A stretch of 64,000 nt of DNA from Psoroptes ovis (GCA_002943765.1 PQWQ01000013.1:186001-250000); one strand, 5' to 3'. Counted from the first letter of the stretch, positions 24,901 to 40,400 are shown. Numbers and translations are program-made. The notes: a model not told the origin generated them from the letters alone.

Positions 24901-27790
24901 ATTGTGATCATAGGGGATGGAATTATGAAAATGAAAGAGAGATACAAGAAAGAGTTGGATTAGATTTTGAATCATGATTTTGCATTTTTGAATCTGATTT
25001 TAATCATTGAAATTTTTTCAATTTTTTTTCTCAAACAAAAAATTAGCATACCATAATTGTGTAAACCGGTACCGGTCGTCTGTAGCGAACTACCCGAACT
25101 ATCCATGAACATTTTAATCGATTGATTTGTTTGATTACCACTTTGATCTGGATTAATGGAAAAATTTGCACTATTCAATAATGCTTGCACTAGTGATCGT
25201 TTTCTTGGTGGTTGCTGCGGTGGTTGCAATAAACTATTACCAGCGTTATTATTATTATTTCGTTGATCATCAAAATTATCATCAATTAAATCTTGATCCG
25301 AATCGATAACATTTACATTTGCTAATGTTGTACCAGTATTAGTATTATTATTATTATTAAAATCATTCGTACGTAATGATGATGATAATGGTGGCGATGA
25401 TTGTTGATTTGAAATGAATGCTAAATTACCACCTCCTGCTACTCCTCCTGCTCCTAATGCAGCACCACCACCACCGCCGCCAATCATTGAAGATTGTCCT
25501 ATTTGATTTTGACGTCCGTGCGATAATCGTACCGTCCAAAACATTTTTTTGTTATTTTTCGGGTTATATTTACTAGAAAAAATACCACTATTTTTTTTTT
25601 TGTTTTTCACAAATCGTTAACAATTCTTGTTAATTTAATTATGATTATGAAGTAAAAAAAAATAAGAGCAATCACTCAAAACAAAATAAAAACAAAATCA
25701 ATTTCACCACAACAACATCAGCAATCATATGATGACAGCAAAAACAAAGACAAGAACAACAACAAAAAAAGCAGAAGAATAAGAATTAAAACGAAGAATG
25801 ATTTTCTATGAAAAATTTTTGATTGAATGAACTGTTTAAAAAAATTATGACAGATAATCAAATCAACGAAGATTCATTTTTTTTTCTTGCAGATGAATAA
25901 ATAATGAAATTAATAATGACAATGTCTTCACAAGACAACGGCCGTATAAATATCAATAATAATAATGATAATGATAATAACAACAAACAAACAACAAATA
26001 TCAAAGATATACATTGATGATGATGATGATCATGAGCATCCAATATACATTGTTTCTTGATATATATAATTCAACATTAAAAAATTTGATGAAAATAAGA
26101 ATTGAATTTTTTCGACAAATTTTTGGAGGAAGCAAGCAATAGATGGGCAAATGTTTGGTTCATCGCAGAGTAAAATTACAACAATCGCAGTATAATGGCG
26201 AAAATCGTGAATCGCACCCTATCATGAATTCTATATTGACTATATCATCAATAGCGCTAACAACGATGAATATTATTATCATAAGAATCAACTGAAATTG
26301 AAAATTTTATTTGAAAGAAGGAAGAGAAAAATTTGATGAAATTTGAGCATCCAAAAATAAATAGTATCAATGAACTAACGAACGTGGAAATATCAAATGA
26401 GGAGCGGCAATTTTCTACCCAAAATACACACATAGATATATATCATGCTTGCAATCTCTCTTTTTATATAACAACGATTGCATTCAATGCCTACCGAAAG
26501 AATATTAAACCAAAAATAAATAAATAAAAATATAACAGAATTTTGTATGAAATTCAATCAATTTGTTCGGTGTTTGCATTGCAATTATTTGGATGGAGAA
26601 AAACAAACTTTGCGTTGAATAAGGATTGAATAAGATTCAATTATATGAAAGAAAAAATAATTCAAAAATCGGGATAAAAATTTAATGCAAATTTAATCCT
26701 CTTTTTATTTTATACCTTAATTCTGATTGAATAAAATTGACAAAATAAAATTTGAAATTTTCAAATTCAAAAAATCGAAAACAATTCGAAATTCAGATTC
26801 TGCGATAACAGATGGCGCTATGGTTCACGTCAATTTGAAAAAAAACATTTTCTTTCTAATTCACGAATTAATTACACGAGATTAAAGGAGTATTTTCGTG
26901 AGAATTTCAATTATCGAAAAGAGAAAATTGAAATTAAGAAATTAAGCAAGATAATTTGTAAATTAGAATAGCGAAGAAGAATAATATTAAGAAGAATTAA
27001 GAAAACTTTTTTTTTCTTTCCTCTTCTTTGATGGATGGAATTATGTAAGATTGAAATAAAAAGTAATTTTCAAAGACTTATGATAATTATACTCGTAATT
27101 GTGGGTAATAATTCATGTCAAATTGCATGAATTTACATTTCAATTTGTTCGGAATTGATTTTATTAATTAGAACTTAACGAAAAATGGTGATATTTTTTG
27201 CTGCCATTTTCTCGTTTCATTTAATTTTGTTTTTTTTTCCTGAATAGATTTTTCGGTTTTAAAATGTCATTGATATTGATATTTAGGGTGCAATTAATTC
27301 ATTTTTATCGGATTATAGAAAATTTGACTTTATGGAATTTGTGTGCTTTAATTTATGGAAAATTAATGGATCAATTTTTTTTCAAATTTTAATTTATTTA
27401 CATACCATAAATTGTATGAGCTGTTTGTGAATCGATCGATGGTCTTGCTGATGCTGAACGACTAAATGACATAATATCACCATAACTTGAACGTGCCGGT
27501 GATGGACAACGCGCTAATAGCCCTAATGCACCATTTAACATGTATGGATCGGCTAAATGATGATGATGATTTGTAATACTTAAACCAGACGTATGATGTA
27601 TCATTGCTGGATGTATTGATGCAGTATGTGCAGGCGGTGTTGGTTGATCAACATCATCACGTGGTGTCATAGTAAATAGACGTTGTTTGGTCATTGCCAA
27701 TACACCAGATATTGATGATATTCTTGGACGAAAATAACTTCGTTGAGCCGGTGGCTCTGATTCAGTTTCGGCACCGAATCCACGCCACAT
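21985..27790 (-). CDS. SLC35F3/F4-type solute carrier, six coding exons (isoform A, 671 aa)
   Basis: Isoform A exons, in reading order, are 27790-27406, 23879-23455, 23385-23051, 22991-22772, 22710-22305 and 22229-21985. Phases 1, 0, 2, 0, 1 agree and the total is 671 codons plus stop. The protein belongs to the drug/metabolite transporter superfamily, SLC35F branch: a Ser/Pro-rich cytosolic N-terminus, TM1 after Lys-Arg-Ser-Arg-Lys, an Asn-rich insert, then the Phe-Asp-Ala-Pro-Tyr motif and Thr-Trp-Tyr of the family, followed by about nine further hydrophobic helices and a basic C-terminus after Leu-Leu-Pro-Asp-Asn-Trp. Vertebrate SLC35F3 has been linked to thiamine transport; the substrate here is unknown. 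The exon at 23879 has an acceptor (ACTAG|GT) whose phase suits either of two first exons. A Met upstream of that acceptor (24009) also gives an open frame but begins in probable intron. Confidence 0.85.
25052..25610 (-). CDS. Alternative first coding exon of the SLC35F-like gene (isoform B)
   Basis: This open stretch ends in TAT-G|GTATGC, the same last codon fragment and phase 1 as the exon at 27790-27406. Joining it to the acceptor at 23879 restores the frame (Tyr-Gly-Asp-Pro) and gives 729 codons from the ATG at 25610, or 707 from the ATG at 25544. It encodes a Gly- and Ala-rich run, Gln/Ser and Asn tracts, and an Arg-Lys-Arg-Ser-Leu-Val-containing segment. No membrane helix is present, so it would only change the cytosolic tail. 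It is best read as a second promoter and first exon. The start codon is uncertain. Confidence 0.65.
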
Positions 27791-30700
27791 TTTTATTTCA
27801 ATTAATTATTGATAATCGTTGTATCGAAAATTTAAAATTTAAATTTGAACTTGAAATAATAAAAATGTAAATATGAAAAATTTATGAACATATTGATCAG
27901 AATGGATGAATTTTTTATTCAAAAATTAAAGATTAAAGAAAGAGATGAATTCGATGATTTGTTTAAACTCTGTTTAAAATGTTAAATTATTAACATGATA
28001 AATCAATGATTATGAAAATCTCAATGAAAAGAACAAATGATCAAGGCTGAAATCAAATCAATCATTGAACAAGATAAACAACATGATGATAGATTATAGA
28101 TTTTTTTTTCTGATTCATTGATTGATTCATGTTAATAGCATAGCATGATAAACATTGGTGGTCATATTTGAACATTACAATCAAACAATTTTGAAAAACA
28201 TTTCCCAAAAACAATTTCTTGTCGATCAAAACATTGATGAAAAAATTAGTTCAATTTGATTTTTTTTTCTTTTTTTTTTGCAATTCGCTAACATCGTTTT
28301 CAAGATTAATTGACAAATGAATTTGCATTTTATTTTATTTCTCCATTTTTCTTGGCAACTTATTTGTATTCGTTTGAAATATGAATGACGATATAAATTT
28401 CATTTATAATTATAATTATTATTATCATTATTTATCATTGAGGAGTAAAATAAAATAAAAAAACATCAAATTTACAAATTTTTTCATATTTTTTTTCTTT
28501 TTCTTTTTCATCATTTTCATTGTTGATGATCATTTGATAATTGTTGTCGTGTACGTACGTACGTACGTGTATCTATTTTGATTATCATCATCATTAAACA
28601 TTTTTTTTGAAAAATACACTTGAAATTAAATCAGACATATACACACACACACACACATTTAACCCAAATGAACACACAAACACTGAACATCGTTTGATGG
28701 ATGAATGAATACATTTTTCAGAATACACAATTCACAGCAAATAAAAAAGAAACCATAAGAATCATTATCATAAAATCACCCAAACGAAACCAAAACCCAT
28801 TTTTTCACCCAGAAAAACTTATAACCAACTGTTAGAAGATTAAGATCATGAAATTAATGATTATTTTTTGAATTTGAATTAGTCGTATTTCAATATTTCA
28901 ATTCAAAATTCAAAATTTTTGCTTTTGATCGTTGTAATAATATTGTAATAAATTTTTCGTTTTTCGTATTTCAACTATGACAAATAATCAAATGATGAAT
29001 GAAATGAAAAATTTTCGGAAATTTTTTTCATTTCTTATTTTCCCAAATCATGTTCAAATAATGTTGTTCTGTGTGCTGATCGTGCATGTAATGTAATGTA
29101 ACGGTAAATGGTTTTACACTGTTGCCGGTATATCTCTAAATATTCAAAATAGATTTTAGTGTTTTCCATGAACTCGCGTTCATAGTTTTTTATGTTTCTT
29201 TGGTGTAACATTCCTATGCTTATTTCTATGAATGTATTTTGCTTTTATGTCAGTGTTTGCTGTGTGTATATTCTGCAATTCTGTAAATGGTCGATTTTGC
29301 GCATCAATCGTTGTTAATAATGGAAATAGAACATATAAAACCCCAAATAATGTTCAAGAATTTTGATATTTTCTTTGAATGAATAAATAAATAAACAAAC
29401 TAAATCATATCTAATCTTTGGATTTTTCTTTTTTCGATTTTGTCGATCTACTCCAAATGATCAAATTTAATTCAAGTGTAGAGATAGACAGAAATAGATA
29501 GAGAGAAATAGTCTGTAAGTTGATATTATCTTTGAATTTTACACACAAAAACAACAATATTGAAATGAAAAAAACAGTATTTACATCTTCATTCGCCAAC
29601 ATATCATCACATCAATCCATGATTACATCAAAAAATAAAAAAAATGATAATGAAATTTTTAAATTGAATTTTAGGTTATTATTATATCCATATATCGATA
29701 TTCTTTGAAATTTTCTTTGGAAAACACATAAAGAGACTTGTTTAAATATTTATATTTTAGTCGATGTGTTTTCATATAGAAAAATTCATATGGAAGATTT
29801 CATAAGAAAATTTTGATGAATTTTGTTTGGTTTTCTTCTCTTATTTAATTTAATTTCTTCAATTTTTTAAAAGAATTTTTCAATTGAACGAAATTCAATT
29901 GAAAAATGAATATTGAAAAATTCACAAAAATTTCGTGCAAACTATTCGATCATTAAGCATCAATTTAATCAATTTTGATCAATTTATTTTTCTCTCGATG
30001 ATCGATTATCATTGATGATTGGTTTTTGTCGATGAAATTTTTTATTGAAAATTTTCATTGGAGAAGAAATTGAAAAATGCATTTCAATATTGTCACGAAA
30101 TTTTTATTATTCCATTATTTAATTTATCAATTTTGATTCCATAAAATTTTCTGATTAATTTCACTTCATTTGGTTATGCATATATCAAACAACCATATCG
30201 TATAAATAATAATATTCAAATGTAGTTTTTGATTCTGTTTTTTCCTTTTCAAGTTTTATTTTTCATTATTCTTTGTCCTATTTAAAAGCAATATCAATTG
30301 TGTAATAATGGAATTCTATGGTCTTTTTAGGTTGTATAATCATAGACTGAAATCGTGTTACACCTGTAATCGTGGTACAATATTTTTTGCGGTTTACAAA
30401 TGCATTTTTGGTTTTTTTTTGCTGCCCGATTATTCATAGTATTCGATGGTTATCGTGGTACAAAATACTTACTCCACCCGATTTAAAAAAAATTTATGAC
30501 CAATTTTTTCTCTTTTTTTTTTGGTTACCATTGAAACCATTCACTTATTCTTATCATTTCATTGTGAAACAATGATCATGAAACACCCATAAATTTTTTA
30601 TTCTAACTAATTGTGGATAATCCATATTTTTATTATTCAATGTACTGAAAGCCAAAAATCAGAATGAAAATGATACAAATATGGTATAATAATGGATTTG

Positions 30701-31402
30701 TATATGAATGAGCAAATGAATGAATATGGACCATACGAAATTTATTTTGAATTCTGTTCCAGAAAAAACATTTTACAATAGTAATTCTATTCACGTATTT
30801 TTTTGTTATTTAACTCGCATAAGCACTCAAACATTTGAATAAGTAGATAATATTTTTTTTTGTCATAACCCAAATGAGCAACGAATTTCAAATCGTTCAA
30901 TCATTATTGTGTATATGTTGTCGATTATTATGATGATAATATTTTTTTTCATTTTTAGTCTCAACTTTTGTTTTTATTCTGACCGAAAATCACCATTGAT
31001 GGATAATTATGCTCGTTTATTAATTAGTATAATCATTATTACTACATTTTCATTTCAATGTAATGGTCGAAAATATAAACTTGAGTTGATCATTATTTTC
31101 TTTTAATGACGAACTTAAAAAAAAACAAATGACAAACATTATTAATGAGAGAATGGACATTAAATGTCATTATATGGTGGCAAGCCAGAGAAATAAAGAA
31201 TTTTTCTTCAAATTTTTGTCCCCAGATAACAATTAATTTGATGAATACACTGGTAAATATGAATTATTTTTGTTTTTCATATACATTTATTATGACCATT
31301 TGTTTCCTCTATCTCCTATCCTCCTTTTGTTTGACTATTATTTTCAATATTTCATGTGTTTTATGTATTTCAATCAAGGGTTTTTTCCATCAATCCATTT
31401 AT
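27791..31402. other. Intergenic region without recognisable gene
   Basis: This lies between the 5' end of the SLC35F-like gene and the 3' end of ECHDC3. It is AT-rich, with a (GTAC)n palindromic microsatellite (28551-28568) and a (CA)n run (28641-28657). The frames on both strands are short and hydrophobic only because of T-richness. I see no splice chain that makes a protein. Confidence 0.55.
28551..28568. repeat. (GTAC)n self-complementary microsatellite
   Basis: Four and a half GTAC units are read directly. Each unit is its own reverse complement, so the tract can extrude a hairpin. A (CA)n microsatellite follows at 28641-28657. Confidence 0.8.
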
Positions 31403-34400
31403 TCAGTCATTTGAATGTGTCCATTTTGGTCGGCGTTTTTGTAGGAAAGCGTTCATTCCTTCTTGACAATCTTTCATCGATAAATTATTTACCATTATTT
31501 TTGATGCTTCACTAAATTGGTTTCAAACAGATCAGAAAGGCAACAAACAAATAAAAAAAATATTGATAATCAAAATGTCAAAATATGTAAATCGAATTGG
31601 AAAACAAAAAATACCCATATGCTTCAGATAAATTATTCATTTGCATTTGTCTATACATGAATTTTTTTCCCAACGCAATGACTGCAGCTGGTTTCATTGA
31701 AATTGATTCAATTATAGAATTGGTTTGTTCATTCATATCATTCAAATCTTCACATATAGATGTTATTAGTCCACTTATTAATGCTTCTGTATTAAATTTC
31801 CGGATAAAATAATGAAAATGAAAAATTGATAAGAAGGGAAATATTAATTTTCATAACATGATATAAATTAATGATCATAGAAAAAATTAACCATTAGCAT
31901 TTATAGATAGGCCAGTCAATAGCATATATGCTGCCATGCGATGATGAACTGAACGTGCAACAGCAATACCAGGTGTTGAACAGAATAAACCAACACCAGC
32001 ACCAGGAGTCGAAAATGTACTACGTTTAGTTGCTAAAACAATATCACAAGATGATACAAATTGACATCCAGCTGCTGTTGCTAGACCTTCATAACAAGGA
32101 AATAAAATGGAAACAAAAACAAAAAATTTAAAAAATCTAAGAATTAATCACAATTTGTGATTACAAATGAAATTTCCTTAGAAAAATTTTGACAAAAAAA
32201 ATTAATTTCCTTTGAATTCACATGTTATTATTACCATCGACTTGACAAATAACCGGTATTGGTAAATCACGTATTCTTAGCATTAATTTTGTACATTCAT
32301 CAAATATTTTTCGCCGATAATTTACATCGTTTTCTGCCTGTACAATCGGAATCAGACAAAAAATTGAAAAAACAGAATAAAAATAGAAAATCAGCAGAAT
32401 TTGCATGAATTTTTTTTAAATTGAAAATTATACTGCACACGGAATTTATGATCATAAAAATTTTGTTTGATTTTTTTAATTACACATATATGAACAATGA
32501 ATAAGAAATGTAAATAAATCAAAGTCATTTCAATTGTCATTGAAAATAGGCAAGAAATTATGTAAACCAATTATTTTTAAGGGAGAAAATTTTCAATTTT
32601 TTGATGAGCTAAGCTTATAAGCTATTATGAGCTATTTATATTTCATTTTTTGCCTAAAAATTAGTCAAGTTTTAATTTTACGAATGAACATCTATTTATT
32701 ATAAAACTTATTAGAACTTATTTTCAATGTTACAAAAAAGAAAAAAAAACATCAATCGTATTACTGAATTGATTATTTGACAACTATTTTGGTGCCATTT
32801 ATAAAATAATAAATTACATTGAAAAAGAATCACTATTCTGCAATTATCATGGATAGAATCAAATAATTATTAGATTGATTCGTAATTGAAAAAAATGAAC
32901 ATATATTTACGAGTGGAAATATATAAAATTTCGAAAGAATTAACAGTTGAAAAATAACTAATGAATTAGACGGAAACAATTATTGAAAAGAAAAAAACCA
33001 GCACAGCATTGTTGTTTCATCAAATAAATAAGATTGAAAAAAGAAAATTGGAATTTCCAATTTACAATTTACAATATGATGTGATCACAATTGAAAATGA
33101 GAAATTTTCAATTCTATTGAATTTTCATCTCATTAAATGACTTTTGATTCAAAAGAGAAACAGAGAAAAATTATATCACTTGTAAAATAAATACATGAAT
33201 TTATTTTTGAAGATTCATTAAGACACTATTTGTTCATGCACTAACACTTACAAACAAGCACTTGAAACTAATAATAAATACATAAGCGTATTTATTGTAC
33301 TTAAGCGAAAAAATTTGAAAAACTAAAGAATTAAAGAATGGAAATAAATTTCATGAAAATTTCATTTTCAATTTTTTATAAAATTCTCATTTCTTTGGTC
33401 AATTTGTCGGTCGGTTTGTTTGATGTTTAATCTAAACAAGACAAGCAATATTTCGAAGATAGTGAACAACCAACAAACAATAATAATAATTGGAGAAAAA
33501 GATTAATGATAATAACATTGTAAAATATATTAAATTAATAAGTTCTTAGAATGAAAAAAAAATTTCAAATTCATTGTTAATGATGTTTGTTTCTTTTTTC
33601 TGTTGATGTTTATTCTAAGAAATTTATTCATTCAAGAAAAACATTTATCTACGATCATCATCATTATCATTACTAAAATCACTATCAAAATCATTATTAA
33701 TATGACTGTAAATTGAATTAGTCACTTTCAACAATATTTAACAACAATAATAATAAAACCAATGATAACAACAATCAAGAATAATTTTGAATCAAATGAA
33801 ATGTAAAATGAATTGATCAATTTTCTATGCTATTCCAAACAATTCAACTACAACAATATCATTAATAACGAAGACGAGTGTCATTAAATAAATGAATATT
33901 ATGAATCTTAAATAATCAATTCATCATTTAAATGATTTTTTTTACGAATTTGATGAAAAATTTTAAATATTTCAAGGAATTTCCCCCTTCACTTCCATGT
34001 TAATTGAATTTTTTCTTTAATGATTGAAAATTCACATCAACCAATATCGACCAAATATGGGTATTCTTGATGATGATTGGCAAGAATTTCTCCATTTTCC
34101 GTCACATATTCAAAAATGATTCTAGCTGTGAGCCTGTAGGGTTTTTCATTTTTTAAAAAAAACTTTTAATTTAATTTAATTTTATTTTATTTTTTTTTGA
34201 AAGCGAAAAAAACCGGAAAAAACTTTGAAATTTGAAATTCAATTTCATGGTTAATATTATTATGATGAATTTTATTTTGAATTTCATCTACACAATATTT
34301 AAATATAATGGACAAATTGTATTAGAATAATAAAAAAGTTTTTAAATTTTTCGCGCTGATACAAAATAAAACTCAGAAATAATAATAATGGTGACAATAT

Positions 34401-37400
34401 TGATAATGATAATATAACATGTCTGAAACCATGAAAAATTTAATCGATTTTCATGATGTGAATAATGAAAATGTGATGAAAAATAATAATAATGTTTTCA
34501 TCCCTAACCATTTTCTACTTGTAGACTTATATTCATAAAATTTCTCGAATGAAGAATCGATGAAAAATTCAGAGAAAAAACCGAGAAAAAAATCCAACAT
34601 ACTACACCACTAATGAAATCAAAACAATAACAGCGGCCACAACAACATCAACAAAATAACAATCGTAAAAAAAACAAGACATATAATCACATTTGAGAGA
34701 AAAAACAATATCAAAAACATTAAAAAAATAACAAAATCATTATGGATGATTATAATATTTTAAGAAAACACAAGAATGATGTAAAATGATGGAAATTCAA
34801 TATTAAATTCAATGAATAAAATGAAGAACAATAACATCAACAATACCAATATCAATGAAATATTAATATAATGATGATAATAATAATAAAAATCAGAATC
34901 ATTTTGTAATTTGAACGAAAAATAAATAAAAATTATTATTATGATAAACAATCATAATAATAATGATGATATTAATAAACAAATTCATAAACAATAGACC
35001 AAAACACATGAAAAGACAACCAATCATTATCAATATTCATAATCAACAACATACCAATTCTCGAAGATCATGTCCAGATGAAAAAATTTTATCACAATTT
35101 GATGATATTATCAATGCACGTATCAATTGCTGTTGTTGTTGTTGTTGTTGTTGATTTTCTTGTTTATTATAATCGCTGATATTTTCATTGTGAGCATCGT
35201 CTTTATTATTAATATTTAATGTTAAACATTGCAATCGTTTTTCAATTGTTTCGAAAGTTTTATTCAATTCTTGAAGCATTGATAGTGATAAAGCATTGCT
35301 TATTTTTAAATGGGAGATTTAAAAAAAATAATGAAAAATTAGAAAATGTTTAATTTAAAATATTCAATTTGTAACTTTAACTTGTAATTTATTTATTTTT
35401 TAATGAATTCGGAAATGTCAAAGTGTTTCAGAGAAAAATCTGCTTTTCAAATAAGAAATTTATGCAATTTTAAAACAAATCAATGTGAATGAAAAGCAAG
35501 AGTGAATGTATTTGACAAATGCCATTCAATTGAAGAGAATCAATAAAAAGTTCTTCGATTTCTTCAATTTAAAATTCTATGTACAAAGTTTTTTTTTGAA
35601 AAAAAAAACGATCAAAATTTAATCAAATTCTGATCACAATTCTACGTGGAAATACTAAGTTTCAATTCTTTCTCAATCTTCTTTTTCCAATAGCAGCAAA
35701 TTAAGTGTGAAACGAAAAAAAAAAAAATTCTGCTAATAAAAATTCACATTTGAATTAACAGTTTTTCATTTCTCCTTTCGTCGTTTTTTTTTCTTGTTTC
35801 ATTCGCGCTTTTAAATGGTAAATATAAGAAATTTATTTCTCTTCATCATATTCTATTTCACTGATATTCTTTTTTCAACACTTCCAAGTGCAAGTAAACG
35901 CTGTACTACATTTCCAGAAAAAAAAATGGAGAACATTTATTACCGATGGCATAATTCTTGAATTGAATTGGCAATTATTTCATTCCACACACACACACCC
36001 AAGAAATTCGTTCTATTGACAACATCAAAATAAAAATTTGAATTTAAAAAATTTTTATTTTTCACCTATCTTAATTAATTAGTTTGAAATTAATATTATC
36101 GTTCCATGATGTCTAATTTTGAGAAATTCTACGTATCGTCGAGTAAGAAATGGTGCGATTTCTTGAAAAATATAGCCAATATGCATGGTAACACTGGCAT
36201 ATCAAATTACAAACAAGATCTATCAAATTGCGCTCTTTTCATCGAAGAATTATACAGCTCAGCAATCAATGAAATAAATATATTACAAAAACAACAACGA
36301 AAAACTGAACAGAAATCTTTCGCTCAAACTATTCAAAATGCCAACATGAATGTAAAGGATCATTTGAAGCAAAAAAAGACAGAACATGTTTGTATTGTAC
36401 AACCTGATGAAAACAATACCTTGATTTCCGATTCAAATCAAACCATATCATGTTTAAAGGCCACATTAACTACTAAGAAAATAGCAGAGACTGGTATAAA
36501 GATTATTAAGCCTATACCTGCACGTAACAAAAAAGCCATAATTAAATGCTCTACAAAAACTGATTGTTTGAATTTAATTGAAGAAATAAACAAAACGAAA
36601 TGTGGAATTAGAGCAGATATATCAAAAAAGAAAAATCCAAGAATTCAAATTCTTGGTGTAGAGAAGGAAATTGAAGACAATAATATTGTCAACTATATCA
36701 TATCGCAAAATGATCAAATTAAAGAGTGTTTGGTGGGACAGAATTTGGTGATGAAGGTACTATTTTCAAAGGCTGACAGAGTTGGTACAAAATTCGTGAT
36801 CATGGAGGTTTCTCCACAGATTTGGCAATTAATAATGAACACTGGCAAGATATTTATTGGATATAACTGTTGTATTGCAAAAAACAATGTGTCTATTCGT
36901 CATTGTAAGAAATGTCTGAGATTCGGGCATACCGAAAAATTTTGTAATAATCAATCTCTTTGTGCAAAATGTCATTAAAATCATTACACTCATCAGTGTA
37001 CAAGTACAAGCACAGCAACACGTTGTTCAAATTGTATTTGGTTTAATAATAACAAGCATAAGCAGCTCAGTGTTGAACATTCTGTCTATGATAAAAAATG
37101 TCCACAGTACCTTGCCGCTATAGAAATGAATTCAAAATTCTACGATTATGGCTATTAAAAACGATCAAAAAAGAATTTCAATGAAAATACTGCAACAGAA
37201 TCTTCAACACAGCACCACAGCCTCATATAATTTAGTGTTGAATGCTGAGTTATTATGTTCAAAACTGATTGCGATTCAGGAACCGAATGTTACCAATGGC
37301 GTCATCAATGGTTTTTCTGGCTATCATTTAATATGCCATCAATCTGCACCCAGATGTGCAATTGTATATAAAAATTTGAATGTTATTGCTTTGAAGCAAT

Positions 37401-40400
37401 ATATCACATCAAACTGCACTTGTGCTCTGATTAACAACTCATTCATCTTTTGCTCTATTTATTTTTCATTCAACGATGGCATCGACAAATTGAATCATGA
37501 TCTATTATTGCTTGAAAAAATTATAAATGATTATTCAGAATACCCTCTAATCTTGTCTGGTGATTTTAATGCCCATCACCGAACGTGGGGCAGCCCGACC
37601 AACAACAAACGTGGTGACATGATAATGAATTTGGTTGTTAATTATAATCTTATTGTATTAAATGATGGCTCGCCAACGTTCTCTAATTCACGTAATTTCG
37701 TCAGTCAAATTGATTTAACAATTATAAACGATACTGCAATTTCGTTGATTAACAACTGGAAGATAGAATGTCTAGAATCTGCTTCTGATCATCAATTAAT
37801 ATCATTTGAAATTAATTCCATTGCTCAATCATCTTGTAAATCTTTAACCAGAATCTACTCAACAAAAAATGCGAATTGGTCATCTTTCATTAGTGAAATT
37901 CAGCGAACCATTCCACCAATAATGACAAAAATTGAGCAGGCTGTAAATGCGACCGAATTAGATAATGCTGTAACATGTGTGATATCAAAACTAAAAAATT
38001 CATGTGATCACAATCTTCGTAAAATTAATCATGATAGACCATCTAATATTTCAAATGAATTGAAAAAACTTCATCAAATAATTAATAATCTACGTCGTCG
38101 ATACCAGCGCCAGAAATGTCCAATAGCCCGTAATTCTTGGCGTATTAGATATATTGAATGTGTGAAAGACTATAAATCAAGACTAAATGAATTTAAAAGA
38201 AATAAATGTCGTGAATTCTTTAGTAACCAAAGTGGAACAACGGTTTGGAAAAACGTATACAAATATTGCAAACCATCTACATTGAACAATGAGTTATATA
38301 CTATTATTGACGATTCTGGGCAGTGGACAAGGAATGTTCAGGAAACTGCTGATGTTTTATTGGAAAATTTTTCCCTGAACCTGTGAATGCATCGAATGAA
38401 TTAATTAATGACAATAGTTTCAATGATAATCATAATTACGACGATCCTTTTTTTACGCAAGAAGAGATTGATTATGCTATAAACAATGAATCAGATTCGA
38501 AGGCACCAGGTGAAGATGGTCTGTCAGCGAATATTATAAAAGTCGTCCATCAAAATCTTCCTGATCTGTTTATCAAAATATTTAATAAGTGTCTTTATTA
38601 TGGTATATTTCCATCGATTTGGAAAACATCGATAATCAAGATAATTCCAAAATCTTCAAATAAAAATGATTATAAAAGTTATCGACCAATTTCATTATTA
38701 TCAGTTCCTGGGAAAGTGTTTGAATCTTTGTTAACAAAAAGATTATGTCATTTTTTGCAAACACGAAATCTCTTGGCGACGCATCAATTTGGATTCACTG
38801 CTCAAAAATCATCTGCTGATGCATTACTATGTGTAATTAATAAGATGGAATCCACATTAAGTAATAAAAAATATGGCATCATGGTTTCTTTAGATATAAA
38901 CGCAGCATTTGATTCAGTATGCTTTAGTTTAATCAAATCAAAGTTAAAAAGATTGAACATACCATCAAATTTATACAATGTTTTAGACGATTATTTAAAA
39001 AATAGATATGTCAAGTTGCCAATACAACATTATTGGGCTTGTAAAGAATTGAGACGTGGTTGCCCACAAGGTGGAAAAATTTCACCCTTATTATGGAACG
39101 TTTATTTAAATGATATTTTTGATTTGATATTTCCTTCTGATTGTCATATACAAGCATATGCTGATGATTTAATTTTATATTGTGAGCACCAATATTTGGA
39201 CACCTGTGTGCGTCTTGTTTCGTTTGTTCTGAAATCTCTGAATGATTGGTGCCTACAAAATTATATTTCGTTCAACTCTGCAAAAACGACAGCGATGATT
39301 GTAACACGTAAACGGGTATTGAATTATCCGATTATCTACCTAAATGGAAAAACGATTGTTTTTCAGAAGAAAATCAAATATCTGGGAATTATTATTGACT
39401 CTAAGTTATTATGGAACGATCATTTGTTGTACGTTCGATCAAAGGCTATATCTATCTACAACGCTCTTAGGAAGAAATTTGGTTCTAATTGGGGTCTGAG
39501 TTCAGAAGTTTTGAAAATGATTTATCTAGGTGCTATTGAGCCTCTGATCACATATGCATGTCAGGTGTGGCATTGCGTGTTGAATAAGAAAAAATGGAAG
39601 CTATTCATTTTTTCACTACAAAGAATGTTTATTGTTTCTATGATCAAAGGGTACAGAACTGTGTCTTTGGATGCAGCGCTTGTCATCGCCAATGTTTTGC
39701 CGATTGATTTAAGAATATCTTATCTTGTAGACATGTATAGAGTCAAACATGAATTAAAAGTTGATCATTTCAACGTACCATTTCAATTACAATTACATTG
39801 TTCAAATTACTTTCATCCATCAAAATCATTTAAATTTATCGATTCCACCGAAAATGATTGTCAAAATTATCACAAATATTATGCATACACTGATGGCTCG
39901 AAGTTAAATGGACGTGTTGGGTGTGCAGCTGTGATTTTCGAATCAAATGTTAACGAACCGGTAGCAATATTGAAATTCAGGCTCCATGATTCGTGCTCGG
40001 TATACCAAGCCGAATTATTTGCTATTCTACAATCAATAAAATGGATTAATGGTCGGAAGGCTTCTGCCAAGATTTTGACCGACTCACACTCTGCCTTGCA
40101 AGCTTGTGCTTCTTTTCAAAATGGCGATAAGTTAATACATGAAATTCGAACCCTGATTGAATTCGGTCATGTATGCTTTAAATGGATTCCAGCACACACC
40201 GGAATTATTGGTAACGAATTGGCTGACCAAATGGCGAAATTGGCCACGACGGCTGATTTTATTTCGTACAATTATAGTCCATTGTCATTCGCTAAGTCAA
40301 TATTGAAAAATATCTCGTTTTACAAATGGAATATGCGTTGGAATACTAGTTCAACAGCACTAGTTACAAAAAAATTCTTTCCATCGATCTACGACCGCTT

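Noticed and set aside
30372..31515. Hydrophobic frames between SLC35F-like and ECHDC3 genes
   Set aside because: The T-rich composition explains them; part of 31403-31515 is instead the last ECHDC3 exon on the other strand.
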